This document shows positions 9,613 through 18,943 of a DNA stretch of 64,000 bases, piece by piece. This DNA comes from Bacteroidota bacterium (lineage in GTDB: Bacteria > Bacteroidota > Ignavibacteria > Ignavibacteriales > Ignavibacteriaceae). Positions within the stretch are counted from its first letter, which is position 1; each line of letters begins with the position of its first letter. Location: contig JADFLR010000006.1 in the NCBI GenBank assembly GCA_022564295.1, positions 62,001 through 126,000 on the forward strand, written 5' to 3'. The notes under the pieces were generated by a model. It had not been told where the DNA came from. It ran no database searches and worked only from the letters and a program-made list of their open reading frames with translations. The position numbers were made by a program, and so were the translations under genes.

Positions 9613-11136
9613 CTACTTCAATTCCGCTTTGGGAAGTTCAAGAACTTGTTCAATTATTTTATCTGAAGTTTTTTCGGAAACATTCAGGAAGGAACTGGGA
9701 TAAATGCCAATCCAAACTATAAATATTACTATTGGAACTAAAACAAATATTTCTCTTTTATTCAAATCCGTAAGATCATCGAGTTTGGGATTAATAACTT
9801 TACCAAAAACAACTCGCTTGTACATCCACAGTAAATACACAGCCGCAAAAATTACTCCGGTTGATGCAAACACAGTATACCACCAGCTGTTCAAAACCGT
9901 AGATTTAAATGAACCGAGTAAAATTAAAAATTCACCAACAAACCCATTTAATCCTGGCAAACCGATTGATGATAGTGAAACTACTAAAAGAAAGAACGAG
10001 AATACCGGAACAAGTTTTGCTATTCCTCCATAGTAAGATATTTCCCTTGTATGTGTTCTTTCGTAAAGCATTCCAACCAGTAAGAAAAGTGCGCCTGTTG
10101 ATAACCCATGGTTAATCATTTGGATAATTGCACCTTGCATGGATTCCTGTGTCATAGCAAAAATACCAAGCACAACAAATCCAAGGTGAGCTACCGAAGA
10201 ATAAGCCACAAGTTTTTTCATATCAGTTTGAACCATGGCAACCAGGGCGCCGTAAATAATCCCAATTACTGCAAGGATTGACATGAAAGATGCAAAGTGT
10301 AACGATGCAGCAGGGAACAAAGGCAGATTGTATCTTAATAAACCATATGTACCCATCTTAAGCAGAACGCCTGCAAGAATAACACTACCGGCAGTTGGCG
10401 CCTCAACGTGAGCATCGGGAAGCCAGGTGTGAAAAGGAAATAACGGTATCTTTATTGCAAAGCTAAGTGCAAATGCAATGAACAAATAATTTTGAATCGA
10501 TAGATCGAAAAGCGGCGCAACGCTGTATAACTCAACCAGGTCTGTTGTGAATTTTCCAAGATAATTTGATGCATGTATTGCAAGCCAGATAATTGCAACC
10601 AACATAACCAGGCTGCCTGCCATCGTATATATAAAAAACTTAACTGCTGCATAAATTCTTTCCTGCCCGCCCCAAATTCCTATAATAAAATACATAGGGA
10701 TGAGCATTGCTTCCCAGAAGAAATAAAAGAGGAAGAGATCTAAAGAAACAAAAACACCAAGCATTCCTAATTCAAGGAAGAGCATAAAAAAGGTAAACTC
10801 TTTTACTTTTTTGTTAATGCTCGTCCAGCTTGAAATTAAAGTTAAAGGCGTAAGAAAGGTTGTGAGAACAAGGAGCAGCAGTGCCATTCCATCAATTCCA
10901 ACTTGATAGTGAATATTAAGATTTTCAATCCACTTAAATTTATGTACGAATTGGAAAGATGAATTAGATGAATCAAAATTAAAATAGATAACAAGCGATA
11001 AAAGAAAAGTAATTACAGAAATACCAAGTCCAAAATACCTGATAAGATTTTCTTTTTTTGCTTTGATAAAAAGCAGCACTATCGATCCTATAAACGGAAT
11101 GAGTAATAAATATGTTAGTAGTAAACTGTTTTCCAT
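9613..11136 (-). CDS. nuoM: NADH-quinone oxidoreductase subunit M
   Basis: 507 residues, about 14 membrane helices, the middle antiporter-like proton channel of complex I. Visible signatures include FYFFWEAMLIPMYFIIGIWG with the conserved helix-5 glutamate, IKIPLFPFHTWLPDAHVEAP, and MVQTDMKKLVAYSSVAHLGF with the conserved lysine. The start is 4 bases after the nuoL stop codon. Length and motif order match the standard NuoM family, and nothing is disrupted. Confidence 0.96.
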   Translation of the reverse strand: MENSLLLTYLLLIPFIGSIVLLFIKAKKENLIRYFGLGISVITFLLSLVIYFNFDSSNSSFQFVHKFKWIENLNIHYQVGIDGMALLLLVLTTFLTPLTLISSWTSINKKVKEFTFFMLFLELGMLGVFVSLDLFLFYFFWEAMLIPMYFIIGIWGGQERIYAAVKFFIYTMAGSLVMLVAIIWLAIHASNYLGKFTTDLVELYSVAPLFDLSIQNYLFIAFALSFAIKIPLFPFHTWLPDAHVEAPTAGSVILAGVLLKMGTYGLLRYNLPLFPAASLHFASFMSILAVIGIIYGALVAMVQTDMKKLVAYSSVAHLGFVVLGIFAMTQESMQGAIIQMINHGLSTGALFLLVGMLYERTHTREISYYGGIAKLVPVFSFFLLVVSLSSIGLPGLNGFVGEFLILLGSFKSTVLNSWWYTVFASTGVIFAAVYLLWMYKRVVFGKVINPKLDDLTDLNKREIFVLVPIVIFIVWIGIYPSSFLNVSEKTSDKIIEQVLELPKAELK

Positions 11137-11140
11137 ATTT

Positions 11141-13081
11141 TTATAAGCTTAATATAATCCAGAAAAATGCTAAGAGAATGCCTATCATCATTACCAAAGC
11201 ATACGATTGAACAATCCCTGTCTGCATCTTTCTAATTAATGATGAAACAATACTAATAGACTTTGCTAAACCGTTAACCAATCCATCAATAATTTTGTTA
11301 TCGAATATCTTCCATAAAAATGATCTTGAGGAATTTACGATTGGATTAATAACTGTAGCATCATAAACTTCATCAATATAATATTTATTCCACAACGTGG
11401 TATAAATTGATTTGAACCTTTCAACAGTGTTGGCTGCTATTGAAGGTCGTTTGAGATAAATATATGCAGCTGCTGAAATTCCGCCGAGAGCACCTGCAAC
11501 TGAAATTGCCATCAACAAGTATTCTTCAAAGTGAGAATGAGCTCCAAAGTAACTGAGTTTTAAATTGGCTGATTTGAAGATTGGTGATAACCAGGAATGA
11601 AATACATTTCCATGAGCACCTGAGAATATTTCGGGGATACCGATAAACCCGCCAATTGCGGAGAGAACTGCGAGTACGATTAACGGTACAGTCATCAACT
11701 TTGGTGATTCGTGCGGATGAGTTTGCTTTTCATCAAAGCGCGGCTTTCCATCGAAAGTTAAAAAGTATAATCTGAACATATAGAAAGCAGTCATTATAGC
11801 CGTGATAACTCCAATCAGCCAGAAAACAAAACCAAGATTTGTGTATGAGAACCAAAGGATTTCATCCTTACTGAAAAACCCTGAGAAAGGAGGAATGCCT
11901 GATATAGCCATAGCAGCGACTAAAAATGTTCCATAGGTTATTGGCAAATATTTTTTCAATCCGCCGTAATGCTGTATATTCTGCTGTTCGTGCATCGCGT
12001 GAATAACCGAACCCGCACCAAGAAAGAGTAATGCTTTGAAAAAGGCATGAGTCATAAGATGAAAAATCCCTGCTGAAAAAGCACCTGCACCCATTGCCAG
12101 AAACATATAACCCAACTGGCTGATGGTGGAATAAGCAAGAACCTTTTTAATATCGTTTTGAACCAAACCAATTGTTGCTGCAAAGAAGGCAGTGAAAACA
12201 CCGATCACTGCGACTATCATCATTGTGGTTGGAGCCATTGCATAAAGTACAGAAGTCCTCGCAACCATATAAACGCCTGCTGTAACCATAGTTGCGGCAT
12301 GAATTAATGCTGAAACAGGAGTCGGACCTGCCATTGCATCCGGCAGCCAAACGAATAAAGGAATTTGTGCTGATTTTCCCGTTGCGCCAACAAATAAAAG
12401 TAATGTTATAAGCATGAAAATATGTTCCGGAACATCAAACGAAACCGCTCTTGAAAAAACTTCTGAGAATTTTAATGAATCGAAAAAGAGATATATAAGA
12501 AACATTGCGAGTAGAAAACCAACATCACCAATCCTGTTAACAACAAATGCTTTTAATCCTGCTGCGGATGTAGTACTTTTTTCAAAATCTTTATCGTACC
12601 AAAACCCTATCAGCAGATATGAGCAGAGACCAACGCCTTCCCAACCGAGAAACATCAATACAAAATTATCTGCCATTATGAGATTCATCATAGCGAAGAT
12701 GAAGAGATTAAGATATGCAAAAAATCTCCAGAAAGCTTTATCGCCATGCATATAACCAATTGAATATACGTGGATGATAAAACCAACACCTGTTACCACT
12801 AAAGCCATTATTAGAGAAAGTTGATCGACCTGGTATGCAAAGCTGACATCCAAAGTACCAACTTTCATCCAGGTAAATAAATTAACAAAATTTGTTCTCT
12901 GATCTGCAGGAAGTGAAAGTGTTTCGAAGAATGCCCCGACGACGATAAGAAAAGATATCCCAATTGCCCCGCTGCCGATCAATCCTATTACCTTTTCATT
13001 TTTAATCTTTGTACCAAATATTCCGTTTATTAAGAATCCTAACAACGGAAGAAATACAGCAAGATAAATTAGATCAATCAT
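11141..13081 (-). CDS. nuoL: NADH-quinone oxidoreductase subunit L
   Basis: 646 residues: the distal antiporter-like subunit of complex I plus the long C-terminal lateral helix. Recognisable are FLGWEGVGLCSYLLIGFW (helix 5 glutamate), SAQIPLFVWLPDAMAGPTPV, ALIHAATMVTAGVYMVAR and the VLAYSTISQLGYM lysine region. The C-terminal ~130 residues (from about 515) form the final helices and traverse helix, including KYYIDEVYDATVINP. It is placed between nuoK and nuoM as in classic nuo operons. Confidence 0.96.
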   Translation of the reverse strand: MIDLIYLAVFLPLLGFLINGIFGTKIKNEKVIGLIGSGAIGISFLIVVGAFFETLSLPADQRTNFVNLFTWMKVGTLDVSFAYQVDQLSLIMALVVTGVGFIIHVYSIGYMHGDKAFWRFFAYLNLFIFAMMNLIMADNFVLMFLGWEGVGLCSYLLIGFWYDKDFEKSTTSAAGLKAFVVNRIGDVGFLLAMFLIYLFFDSLKFSEVFSRAVSFDVPEHIFMLITLLLFVGATGKSAQIPLFVWLPDAMAGPTPVSALIHAATMVTAGVYMVARTSVLYAMAPTTMMIVAVIGVFTAFFAATIGLVQNDIKKVLAYSTISQLGYMFLAMGAGAFSAGIFHLMTHAFFKALLFLGAGSVIHAMHEQQNIQHYGGLKKYLPITYGTFLVAAMAISGIPPFSGFFSKDEILWFSYTNLGFVFWLIGVITAIMTAFYMFRLYFLTFDGKPRFDEKQTHPHESPKLMTVPLIVLAVLSAIGGFIGIPEIFSGAHGNVFHSWLSPIFKSANLKLSYFGAHSHFEEYLLMAISVAGALGGISAAAYIYLKRPSIAANTVERFKSIYTTLWNKYYIDEVYDATVINPIVNSSRSFLWKIFDNKIIDGLVNGLAKSISIVSSLIRKMQTGIVQSYALVMMIGILLAFFWIILSL

Positions 13082-13103
13082 AAAAAAATATAATTTTTAC
13101 TTA

Positions 13104-13409
13104 TTACCACTTGAAAATATTAATTTCATCCAGGTTTACAGTAAGTTTGTTTCGGAACAGTGCAATAATAATTGCAAGACCAATAGCAGCTTCCGCAGCA
13201 GCCACAGCCATTACAAAAAACACAAATATCTGTCCGATTGAATTACCGAGATATGATGAAAATGTAATTAGAGTTAAATTTGCCGAATTAAGCATCAGTT
13301 CAATAGACATAAAAACTATAATGGCATTCCTTCTGATTAAAACACCGACTATACCTGTCATAAAAAGTGCAGCGCTTAAAATAAGGTAATATTCTATTGG
13401 AATTTGCAT
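13104..13409 (-). CDS. nuoK: NADH-quinone oxidoreductase subunit K
   Basis: 101 residues with three membrane helices, the standard NuoK size. The signature [13 protein letters not shown] includes the glutamate in helix 2 that is needed for proton translocation, and [19 protein letters not shown] holds the second conserved glutamate in helix 3. It sits 22 bases upstream of nuoL and 4 bases downstream of nuoJ, so it is cotranscribed with both. Confidence 0.95.
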   Translation of the reverse strand: MQIPIEYYLILSAALFMTGIVGVLIRRNAIIVFMSIELMLNSANLTLITFSSYLGNSIGQIFVFFVMAVAAAEAAIGLAIIIALFRNKLTVNLDEINIFKW

Positions 13410-13413
13410 AAGC

Positions 13414-13929
13414 TTATTTGAATTTCTTTTTTGCTAAAACCAATGCCCCTATTGCAGCCGATAAGAGTAAATAACCAACCGCTTCAAATGGAAGTACATA
13501 TTTTGTAAAAAGTTCTCTTCCGATTTGTTCGATTGTTCCTGCTTTAACACTTGCTGCCACTTCCCTGCTAACACCTTCGGAAGGTTTGGAGAACAAAATT
13601 ATGTATGCAATCTGAAGAAAAACCAGCACGGCAATAGCCACAGCAAATATTTTTAACTGAGGTTTGTATTCTAAAAATCTTTTTTCGTGTTCGGGATTGA
13701 TGAGCATAATTACAAACAGGAAGAAAACCATGATTGCGCCTGCATAAATAATAACCTGCGCAACAGCAATGAATTGAGCATTAAGCGTTAAATAAAGTCC
13801 TGCAAGTGAACCAAAATTAACTACAAGAAAAAGTGCTGAGATAACCGGATTAACTCTTGTTACCATCAGGATTCCCGACACAAGACAAACAAGTGCAAAA
13901 ATTACAAAAAGTACAATTTCTAAAGTCAT
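13414..13929 (-). CDS. nuoJ: NADH-quinone oxidoreductase subunit J
   Basis: 171 residues with five predicted helices. The [20 protein letters not shown] stretch is the NuoJ helix-3 region with the pi-bulge that gates proton transfer. It is the first nuo gene of this operon; nuoA-I (the peripheral arm and nuoH) are absent from the window, so complex I genes are split between loci here. It follows asnS by 20 bases, and the promoter before asnS probably drives the whole set. Confidence 0.94.
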   Translation of the reverse strand: MTLEIVLFVIFALVCLVSGILMVTRVNPVISALFLVVNFGSLAGLYLTLNAQFIAVAQVIIYAGAIMVFFLFVIMLINPEHEKRFLEYKPQLKIFAVAIAVLVFLQIAYIILFSKPSEGVSREVAASVKAGTIEQIGRELFTKYVLPFEAVGYLLLSAAIGALVLAKKKFK

Positions 13930-13949
13930 CGTTTAAAAGTTATTATTTA

Positions 13950-15245
13950 TTAAGGAGTATTTCTGTAAATCATTCTTGGAAATGGAATTGCTTCTCTCAG
14001 ATGATCAAGTCCGCAAATCCAGCTAACAGTTCTTTCTAATCCCAATCCAAAACCAGCATGAGGAACCGTACCGTATCTTCTTAAATCTAAATACCATTCA
14101 AAAGCTTCCTGCGGAAGATTGTGTTCTTTTATTCTTTCCAATAGTTGGTCGAGATCATCTTCCCTTTGGCTTCCGCCTATTATTTCACCGTATCCTTCAG
14201 GAGCAAGTACATCCATTGCAAGTGCTATCTTCGGGTTTTCAGGATCGCGTTTCATGTAAAATGCTTTTATTTCGGCGGGATAACGATGTACAATTACAGG
14301 TCTGTCAAACTGATTCGAAATAATTGTTTCATCTGCGCCGCTAATGTCTTTTCCCCATTCCAGCTTAACATTATTTTTCTTTAAGATTTCAATTGCTTCA
14401 TCGTAACTGATTCTTGGCAAAGGTTTTTTAACATTTTCTAATTTCGAAGTATCACGTTCTAAAATACCAAGTTCATTTTTCATTTCCTTCAGAACAGTCT
14501 GAACAATGTATTCCAAAAATGATTCAGCTAAATCCATATTATCATTCAAATCAAAAAAAGCAGCTTCAGGTTCAACCATCCAAAATTCGGTTAAGTGTCT
14601 TCTTGTTTTTGATTTCTCTGCTCTGAATGTCGGACCAAAAGTATAAACTTTGCCGAGAGCCATTGCACCTGCTTCTGCGTAAAGCTGTCCCGATTGCGTG
14701 AGATATGCACTCCCAAGATCAAAATATTTAGTTTCAAAAAGAGTTGATGTACCCTCAACTGCATTTGGTGTAAGGATGGGCGTGTCCATTAAAGTGAAAC
14801 CTCTGTCATCAAAGAAATCTCTTATTGCTTTAACAATTCGATGCCTTATCTTTAAAATAGCAACTTGCTTTTTAGAACGCAGCCATAAATGTCTGTTATC
14901 AAGAAGAAATTCTATTCCGTGATCTTTTGGTGTGATGGGATAGTTATTTGCGTTTTGTATTATAGTTAAACCCTTAGCATCAAGCTCATAACCTCCTGCA
15001 GCACGGGGTTCTTCTTTAACTTTGCCGGTGACTTCTATGGAAGATTCCTGTCCAGTTCTATCAGCGGCATCAAAAGTATCTTCGGTTACGTTACCCTTAA
15101 AATACACACACTGAAGATAGCCGGTACCATCTCTAAGTATTACAAATCTTACTTTTCCGCCTGATCTTTTATTGAAGAGCCAACCTCGAAGTGTTACCTC
15201 CTGCCCTATATAATTTTTGAGGTCGCTAATATGAATAATTTGCAT
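13950..15245 (-). CDS. asnS: Asparaginyl-tRNA synthetase
   Basis: 431 residues from the ATG at 15243-15245 ([17 protein letters not shown]); a TTG 12 codons upstream is less likely because the OB-fold anticodon-binding domain begins at the ATG. The class II core follows: motif 2 region [21 protein letters not shown] and motif 3 [15 protein letters not shown] near the C-terminus. The motif-2 sequence [13 protein letters not shown] and the AsnRS-like length separate it from AspRS. It charges tRNA-Asn. It heads the operon that continues into nuoJKLM, an unusual partner for complex I genes. Confidence 0.94.
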   Translation of the reverse strand: MQIIHISDLKNYIGQEVTLRGWLFNKRSGGKVRFVILRDGTGYLQCVYFKGNVTEDTFDAADRTGQESSIEVTGKVKEEPRAAGGYELDAKGLTIIQNANNYPITPKDHGIEFLLDNRHLWLRSKKQVAILKIRHRIVKAIRDFFDDRGFTLMDTPILTPNAVEGTSTLFETKYFDLGSAYLTQSGQLYAEAGAMALGKVYTFGPTFRAEKSKTRRHLTEFWMVEPEAAFFDLNDNMDLAESFLEYIVQTVLKEMKNELGILERDTSKLENVKKPLPRISYDEAIEILKKNNVKLEWGKDISGADETIISNQFDRPVIVHRYPAEIKAFYMKRDPENPKIALAMDVLAPEGYGEIIGGSQREDDLDQLLERIKEHNLPQEAFEWYLDLRRYGTVPHAGFGLGLERTVSWICGLDHLREAIPFPRMIYRNTP

Positions 15246-15278
15246 TAAATACCGGATTTTTATCAAAAATTTAATTGA

Positions 15279-15309
15279 CAAATATAATTAGAGGCATAGT
15301 AAAAGCAAA
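15279..15309 (-). promoter_or_regulatory. Putative Bacteroidota-type promoter for asnS-nuo operon
   Basis: Read on the minus strand, TTTG (15306-15309) is followed after 19 bases by TATATTTG (15279-15286), which fits the -33 TTTG / -7 TAnnTTTG promoter consensus of Bacteroidota. The -7 element lies about 34 bases before the asnS ATG, leaving a short leader. No other element of this type was found in the 310 bases upstream of asnS. Confidence 0.5.
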
Positions 15310-15556
15310 ATAGAAGTTGATTGTTGAATGGTTGTGATTGAATGTCTGAATGATTGAATGGTTTAATTGCTGAAATGTTATACTGTTAGTACTCTATATA
15401 TTGAAAAATAATTTAGTTTGTGAAGAGTACAAGAATCCCACCTATTCTTATCGGAAGATAAACCATTCGTTTCTTCAATTCAAAAGTTACATCCACTTTA
15501 ATATTCTCATTCTTAGTAGGAGATTTAGCGGTGGGTAAAAATAATTTCTTAGAAAA
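15310..15556. other. Intergenic region with low-complexity repeats
   Basis: About 250 bases between the asnS promoter and the KTSC stop codon. At 15315-15375 degenerate units resembling TTGAATG(G)TT recur. Further on, a CCCACC at about 15438 and a GGTGGG at about 15530 could bracket a long imperfect stem. An in-frame extension after the KTSC stop runs 47 codons but shows no start site or family. No RNA gene was seen. Confidence 0.4.
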
Positions 15557-15769
15557 TTAACACCTACTTTCCCGATAGTGCCCTTTAATATTCGCATTAA
15601 TAAATTTTCCTTTAGAATCAGCACTTCTCAGATCTTCAAAAATATATTTTGGCACATCTAAATACTGCCAGCACTGAGCATTACTTCTATATTCCAAATA
15701 TAAAATTTCATTTTCTTCATCATACCAGTAACTTGTAATCATTTTTGAATCAACATATTCTCTTTCCAT
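15557..15769 (-). CDS. KTSC-domain small protein coupled to SIR2-HerA
   Basis: 70 residues matching the KTSC domain: a first strand region (DSKMITSYWYDEENEILYLEY), then WQYLDVPKYIFEDLRSADSKGKFIN and NIKGHYR, which correspond to the family's Y.Y..VP...f..l..A.S.GkfiN..Ik..Y pattern. The family's function is not established; it also occurs fused to other enzymes, possibly as a nucleic-acid or protein-binding module. Its ATG is 10 bases after the HerA stop codon, and the AAGGA ribosome site overlaps that stop (TAAGGA), so translation is coupled. It is probably the third member of the SIR2-HerA module. Confidence 0.75.
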   Translation of the reverse strand: MEREYVDSKMITSYWYDEENEILYLEYRSNAQCWQYLDVPKYIFEDLRSADSKGKFINANIKGHYRESRC

Positions 15770-15779
15770 TGTGCATTCC

Positions 15780-17543
15780 TTAATATTTTATCTGTTTTTG
15801 TTCTCTTGATGCTGTAACAACTTTTTTATATTCATTTCCCTCTAATTCAAATGACTTTTTCCAGCATTCGACTAATTTAGGATCACTACTGCTTGGTCTC
15901 GGTTCCATTAATTCTATTCTTACTCGAGTAGGGATATTAATTGCTTCGCCAATTCTTAAAGATGGAAGTAGCTCTATAAGTGTGTTCATATTATTGGGAG
16001 CGGAAGATTGAACAGTATTTTTATCACTGCTATTAGTTAATCGTAAAGCTATAAAAGTACCAACTTGTGCCAGAATAGTTTCGGAAATTTCCGATGGCCG
16101 TTGAGTAATAACCATGGCACCGATACCAAACTTTCTTCCTTCTTTATAGATCTTTTCTACTGCTTTACGGGAATATCCATAAATAAAAGTTGAACTTTCA
16201 TTTTTTGGTAAATATGAATGTGCTTCCTCGAATACCATGAGCAAAGGTCTGTTTCTTCCCGTATATTTTTCGAATCTTCCCCAATACATTGAATCAAATA
16301 TGATTCTTGTTATCAATCCGACAGAAATATCTATTAATTCAAAAGGAACTTCATTAAGATCAAGAATGGTCAAGCGATGTTCGTTATCAATCCAATTTTT
16401 TATTAGTTCATCTAAATCTTTCTTTTCTCCAAAATAATCTCCCGGATTAAACATAAAATCATATCTATTATCTTTGAATCTAGCTAATATCTTCTTTTCG
16501 TATAAATACATTGTATCTTTTTTAGGTTTATAAGGAGCAACATTTCCCATTTTATAGGGTTCAAATTCTGCAGGTATTAATTTTTTGGGATATCCTTCTT
16601 TGATTAACATTTCTGTTTCAGTTGTTTGTTTATCTTCTTGCCCTTCACTATATGTAGCAACTAACTCTCTATTAAAGTCATACCACATTTGATGAATATC
16701 GAAAGGAATCGGAGAGTCTGCGGTAATGAATTCTTCCTTTACCTTTCCTGATAATAATTTATCACGATTTATCTTTTTTAATTCTACAATTTTTTCTCGA
16801 AGTCTTTTATCTGGAGATAATTCTTGTCCTTCTTTTCTTCCTACAAGAAAGAAAGAAAGTTCGTCAAAATTCATAGCCCAAAAAGGAATGAACAATGGAT
16901 TTGTCGAATCATTTATTTTAAATACTTTAGCTTTATCTTTGAAAGCCGCAGCATATTCCCCGTGTGTATCAACTAATACTATTCTTGCACCGTGATAATC
17001 ATTCAAAATACTTTTAATCACACAAACAGTCGTATTAGATTTTCCACTACCTGTTGAACCTAATATTGCCGAATGTCTTAAAACAAAATTGTGTAAATCA
17101 ACATAAATTGATAAATTTTCGGAAGAGGAGTGTTTACCTATTTCAATATTTCCATCCTCTTTTTCTCCATAAATTACTTTTAAATCTTCTTCTGTAACTA
17201 AATGTACTTCATCATTAATTGTTGGATAAGTACCAATTCCCTTTTCAAATTTTTTCTCACCTAATTTTTCCCCAATTAGTTGAACTTGTAGGAATCTTGA
17301 TCCATAATTTGGTTCATAAGTAACGTTCTCAATTGATGTCGGTGTATTACTGACAGATGAGACTATTCCAAAAAGAATTAGATTTCCTATTGGTATTTTA
17401 ACAAAAGTTCCTATCTGCCCAATTTTATATAATTTACCCTCAATTATTGGTGCTGCAGATGGTATATCTTTAGAAATTTCAACTTCAATAGAATTACTGT
17501 TTACATTAATTACACTGCCAAGATATGTAATATCAGTTTTCAA
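15780..17543 (-). CDS. herA: HerA-like ATPase of a SIR2-HerA defence module
   Basis: 587 residues of the HerA/FtsK superfamily (DUF87). An N-terminal beta-barrel HAS-type domain (about 1-110) precedes the motor domain: Walker A GSTGSGKS at 162-169, LVDTHGEY just after it, Walker B LLMVFEEAH at 434-442, and ITQRPSEIS, the downstream motif with arginine and glutamine sensors. HerA proteins form hexameric DNA translocases. In SIR2-HerA systems the hexamer scaffolds a SIR2 NADase that depletes NAD during phage infection. The start is TTG (17541-17543), with GGAG seven bases upstream and a 4-base overlap with the SIR2 gene's stop. Confidence 0.88.
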   Translation of the reverse strand: MKTDITYLGSVINVNSNSIEVEISKDIPSAAPIIEGKLYKIGQIGTFVKIPIGNLILFGIVSSVSNTPTSIENVTYEPNYGSRFLQVQLIGEKLGEKKFEKGIGTYPTINDEVHLVTEEDLKVIYGEKEDGNIEIGKHSSSENLSIYVDLHNFVLRHSAILGSTGSGKSNTTVCVIKSILNDYHGARIVLVDTHGEYAAAFKDKAKVFKINDSTNPLFIPFWAMNFDELSFFLVGRKEGQELSPDKRLREKIVELKKINRDKLLSGKVKEEFITADSPIPFDIHQMWYDFNRELVATYSEGQEDKQTTETEMLIKEGYPKKLIPAEFEPYKMGNVAPYKPKKDTMYLYEKKILARFKDNRYDFMFNPGDYFGEKKDLDELIKNWIDNEHRLTILDLNEVPFELIDISVGLITRIIFDSMYWGRFEKYTGRNRPLLMVFEEAHSYLPKNESSTFIYGYSRKAVEKIYKEGRKFGIGAMVITQRPSEISETILAQVGTFIALRLTNSSDKNTVQSSAPNNMNTLIELLPSLRIGEAINIPTRVRIELMEPRPSSSDPKLVECWKKSFELEGNEYKKVVTASREQKQIKY

Positions 17544-18730
17544 ACTGAGACTCCTTTATCAAACATTTCTTTACGACCTGTACAAAAAAGAAAAAATTGT
17601 ACCAATTTATTAAAATCCCCAAGTTCTAATTTTTTATTTGAATCATCCCAAAAGTTTTTAATCAAATCAGGTGTGTCCTTATCAATCATCGGTTCATTCC
17701 ATTCATACAGATTGCCACCGATGATAACTTTTTTTGGTCCGTATGCAGTTATATTCATGTACATATTTTCCGAATCAACAATTTTTTGTAAGTCTTTATC
17801 ATCATAAAAGAAGCAAATTATATGAATTCTATTATTAAACTTAGCTCCATTATAAAAAATTTCATTAATGTGCTCATCTGACCATGAGTATCCACTTATT
17901 ATAAATAAACCCTCACCATTTTGAAGAAAATATTTAAGTCTATCAAAGTAAGCTATAAAAGGTTGTTTCCTTGAAGAATCATATTTTTCTCTTGAGGGAT
18001 ATATTACCAATTCATTATCAGGATAACTACTTTTAGCCGACGAGCTAACCCGTATGATTCTTTCAGATTTACCTTCTTTAATCCAAAACCACCCTAACGA
18101 ACCATGTAATTTCCATAATCGTATCCAACTTCTTGGCGGAGACTCTAAATGATTATTGGTTTCTAAACTTGATGGGTAAAAGAATGGTTCATCAGCCCCA
18201 ATAAAACCATCGAAGAACGGTATTTTTAACTTTTCAAAAGATTTTTCAAAAACCAGATCATAATTTATAGTGAATATTTCTTTAGTAAAATCTCTATTTA
18301 ACCAATTTAACCATGAAGAAAATTTTAATGTTGTTTTAAGATCGGACTTCTTTTCATCAGCTATAATTATTTCATAAATATTATTACAAATATTTTTATC
18401 TAGACTTGCGGCAATACTCCCTTTAATTGAGTCAAATTCTTTGTCTTCTTTATCAATGGTAATCTGTCTAATTAACCTTAAATGATTAAGAACATGTTCT
18501 ACATTTGGTGTATTAGGTTTAGCAAATTCTTGTAAGTCAATTAATAGTTTTTCATAGATTGTTTTTTCATCTAGAGATAATTTGTCTTTTACTTTTTGTG
18601 TTAATGTTTTTATATCTGAAATTCCTATTGCTTTTGAAGTACCTGAACCAAGAAAAAATCCCATTCTTTTAGAATAGGATAATTGATTCCTCAGTTCATT
18701 TAGTTCTTTGTTAAGATCTAATTTATCCAC
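17540..18730 (-). CDS. SIR2-domain protein, probable NADase effector
   Basis: 396 residues. SIR2 Rossmann-fold motifs are in order: GFFLGSGTSKA at 24-34 (the GAG-like NAD loop), TINYD at 154-158 and the catalytic-type WKLHGSLGW with His at 209. Near the C-terminus GLFIISGYSWSDEHINEI is the last NAD-binding loop seen in defence SIR2 proteins. It lacks the zinc cysteines of sirtuin deacetylases, which agrees with NAD hydrolysis rather than deacetylation. The start is GTG (18728-18730) with AGGA six bases upstream. It is the first gene of the SIR2-HerA-KTSC operon. Confidence 0.87.
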   Translation of the reverse strand: MDKLDLNKELNELRNQLSYSKRMGFFLGSGTSKAIGISDIKTLTQKVKDKLSLDEKTIYEKLLIDLQEFAKPNTPNVEHVLNHLRLIRQITIDKEDKEFDSIKGSIAASLDKNICNNIYEIIIADEKKSDLKTTLKFSSWLNWLNRDFTKEIFTINYDLVFEKSFEKLKIPFFDGFIGADEPFFYPSSLETNNHLESPPRSWIRLWKLHGSLGWFWIKEGKSERIIRVSSSAKSSYPDNELVIYPSREKYDSSRKQPFIAYFDRLKYFLQNGEGLFIISGYSWSDEHINEIFYNGAKFNNRIHIICFFYDDKDLQKIVDSENMYMNITAYGPKKVIIGGNLYEWNEPMIDKDTPDLIKNFWDDSNKKLELGDFNKLVQFFLFCTGRKEMFDKGVSV

Positions 18731-18760
18731 AAAAAATCCTCACTTTATTTTAAGTTTAAA

Positions 18761-18768
18761 CAAAAATA
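18761..18768 (-). promoter_or_regulatory. Possible -7 element for SIR2-HerA-KTSC
   Basis: TATTTTTG on the minus strand fits the Bacteroidota -7 consensus TAnnTTTG and lies about 30 bases before the SIR2 GTG. A TTG occurs upstream, but only 14 bases away, shorter than the usual spacing. The rest of the 213-base gap holds a short inverted pair, CACTCCC and GGGAGTG (about 18806-18845). Confidence 0.3.
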
Positions 18769-18943
18769 ATATATAGATTTTTCAACACGCCTTACCCTCG
18801 CATTCGGCACTCCCCCCAGTAAATCAGTGGAAATTTGGGAGTGTATCTAGTAAGTATCTCAGCCTACCACTTACAATCAGTGTTAAAATATGAAAGAATT
18901 TAATTAAATAGAAATAATTTCTGAAAAAAATTAGTAGTACATT

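Noticed and set aside
15413-15556. 47-codon open frame continuing in frame after the KTSC stop codon
   Set aside because: No start codon with a ribosome site, no family resemblance, and the sequence may come from an imperfect palindrome.
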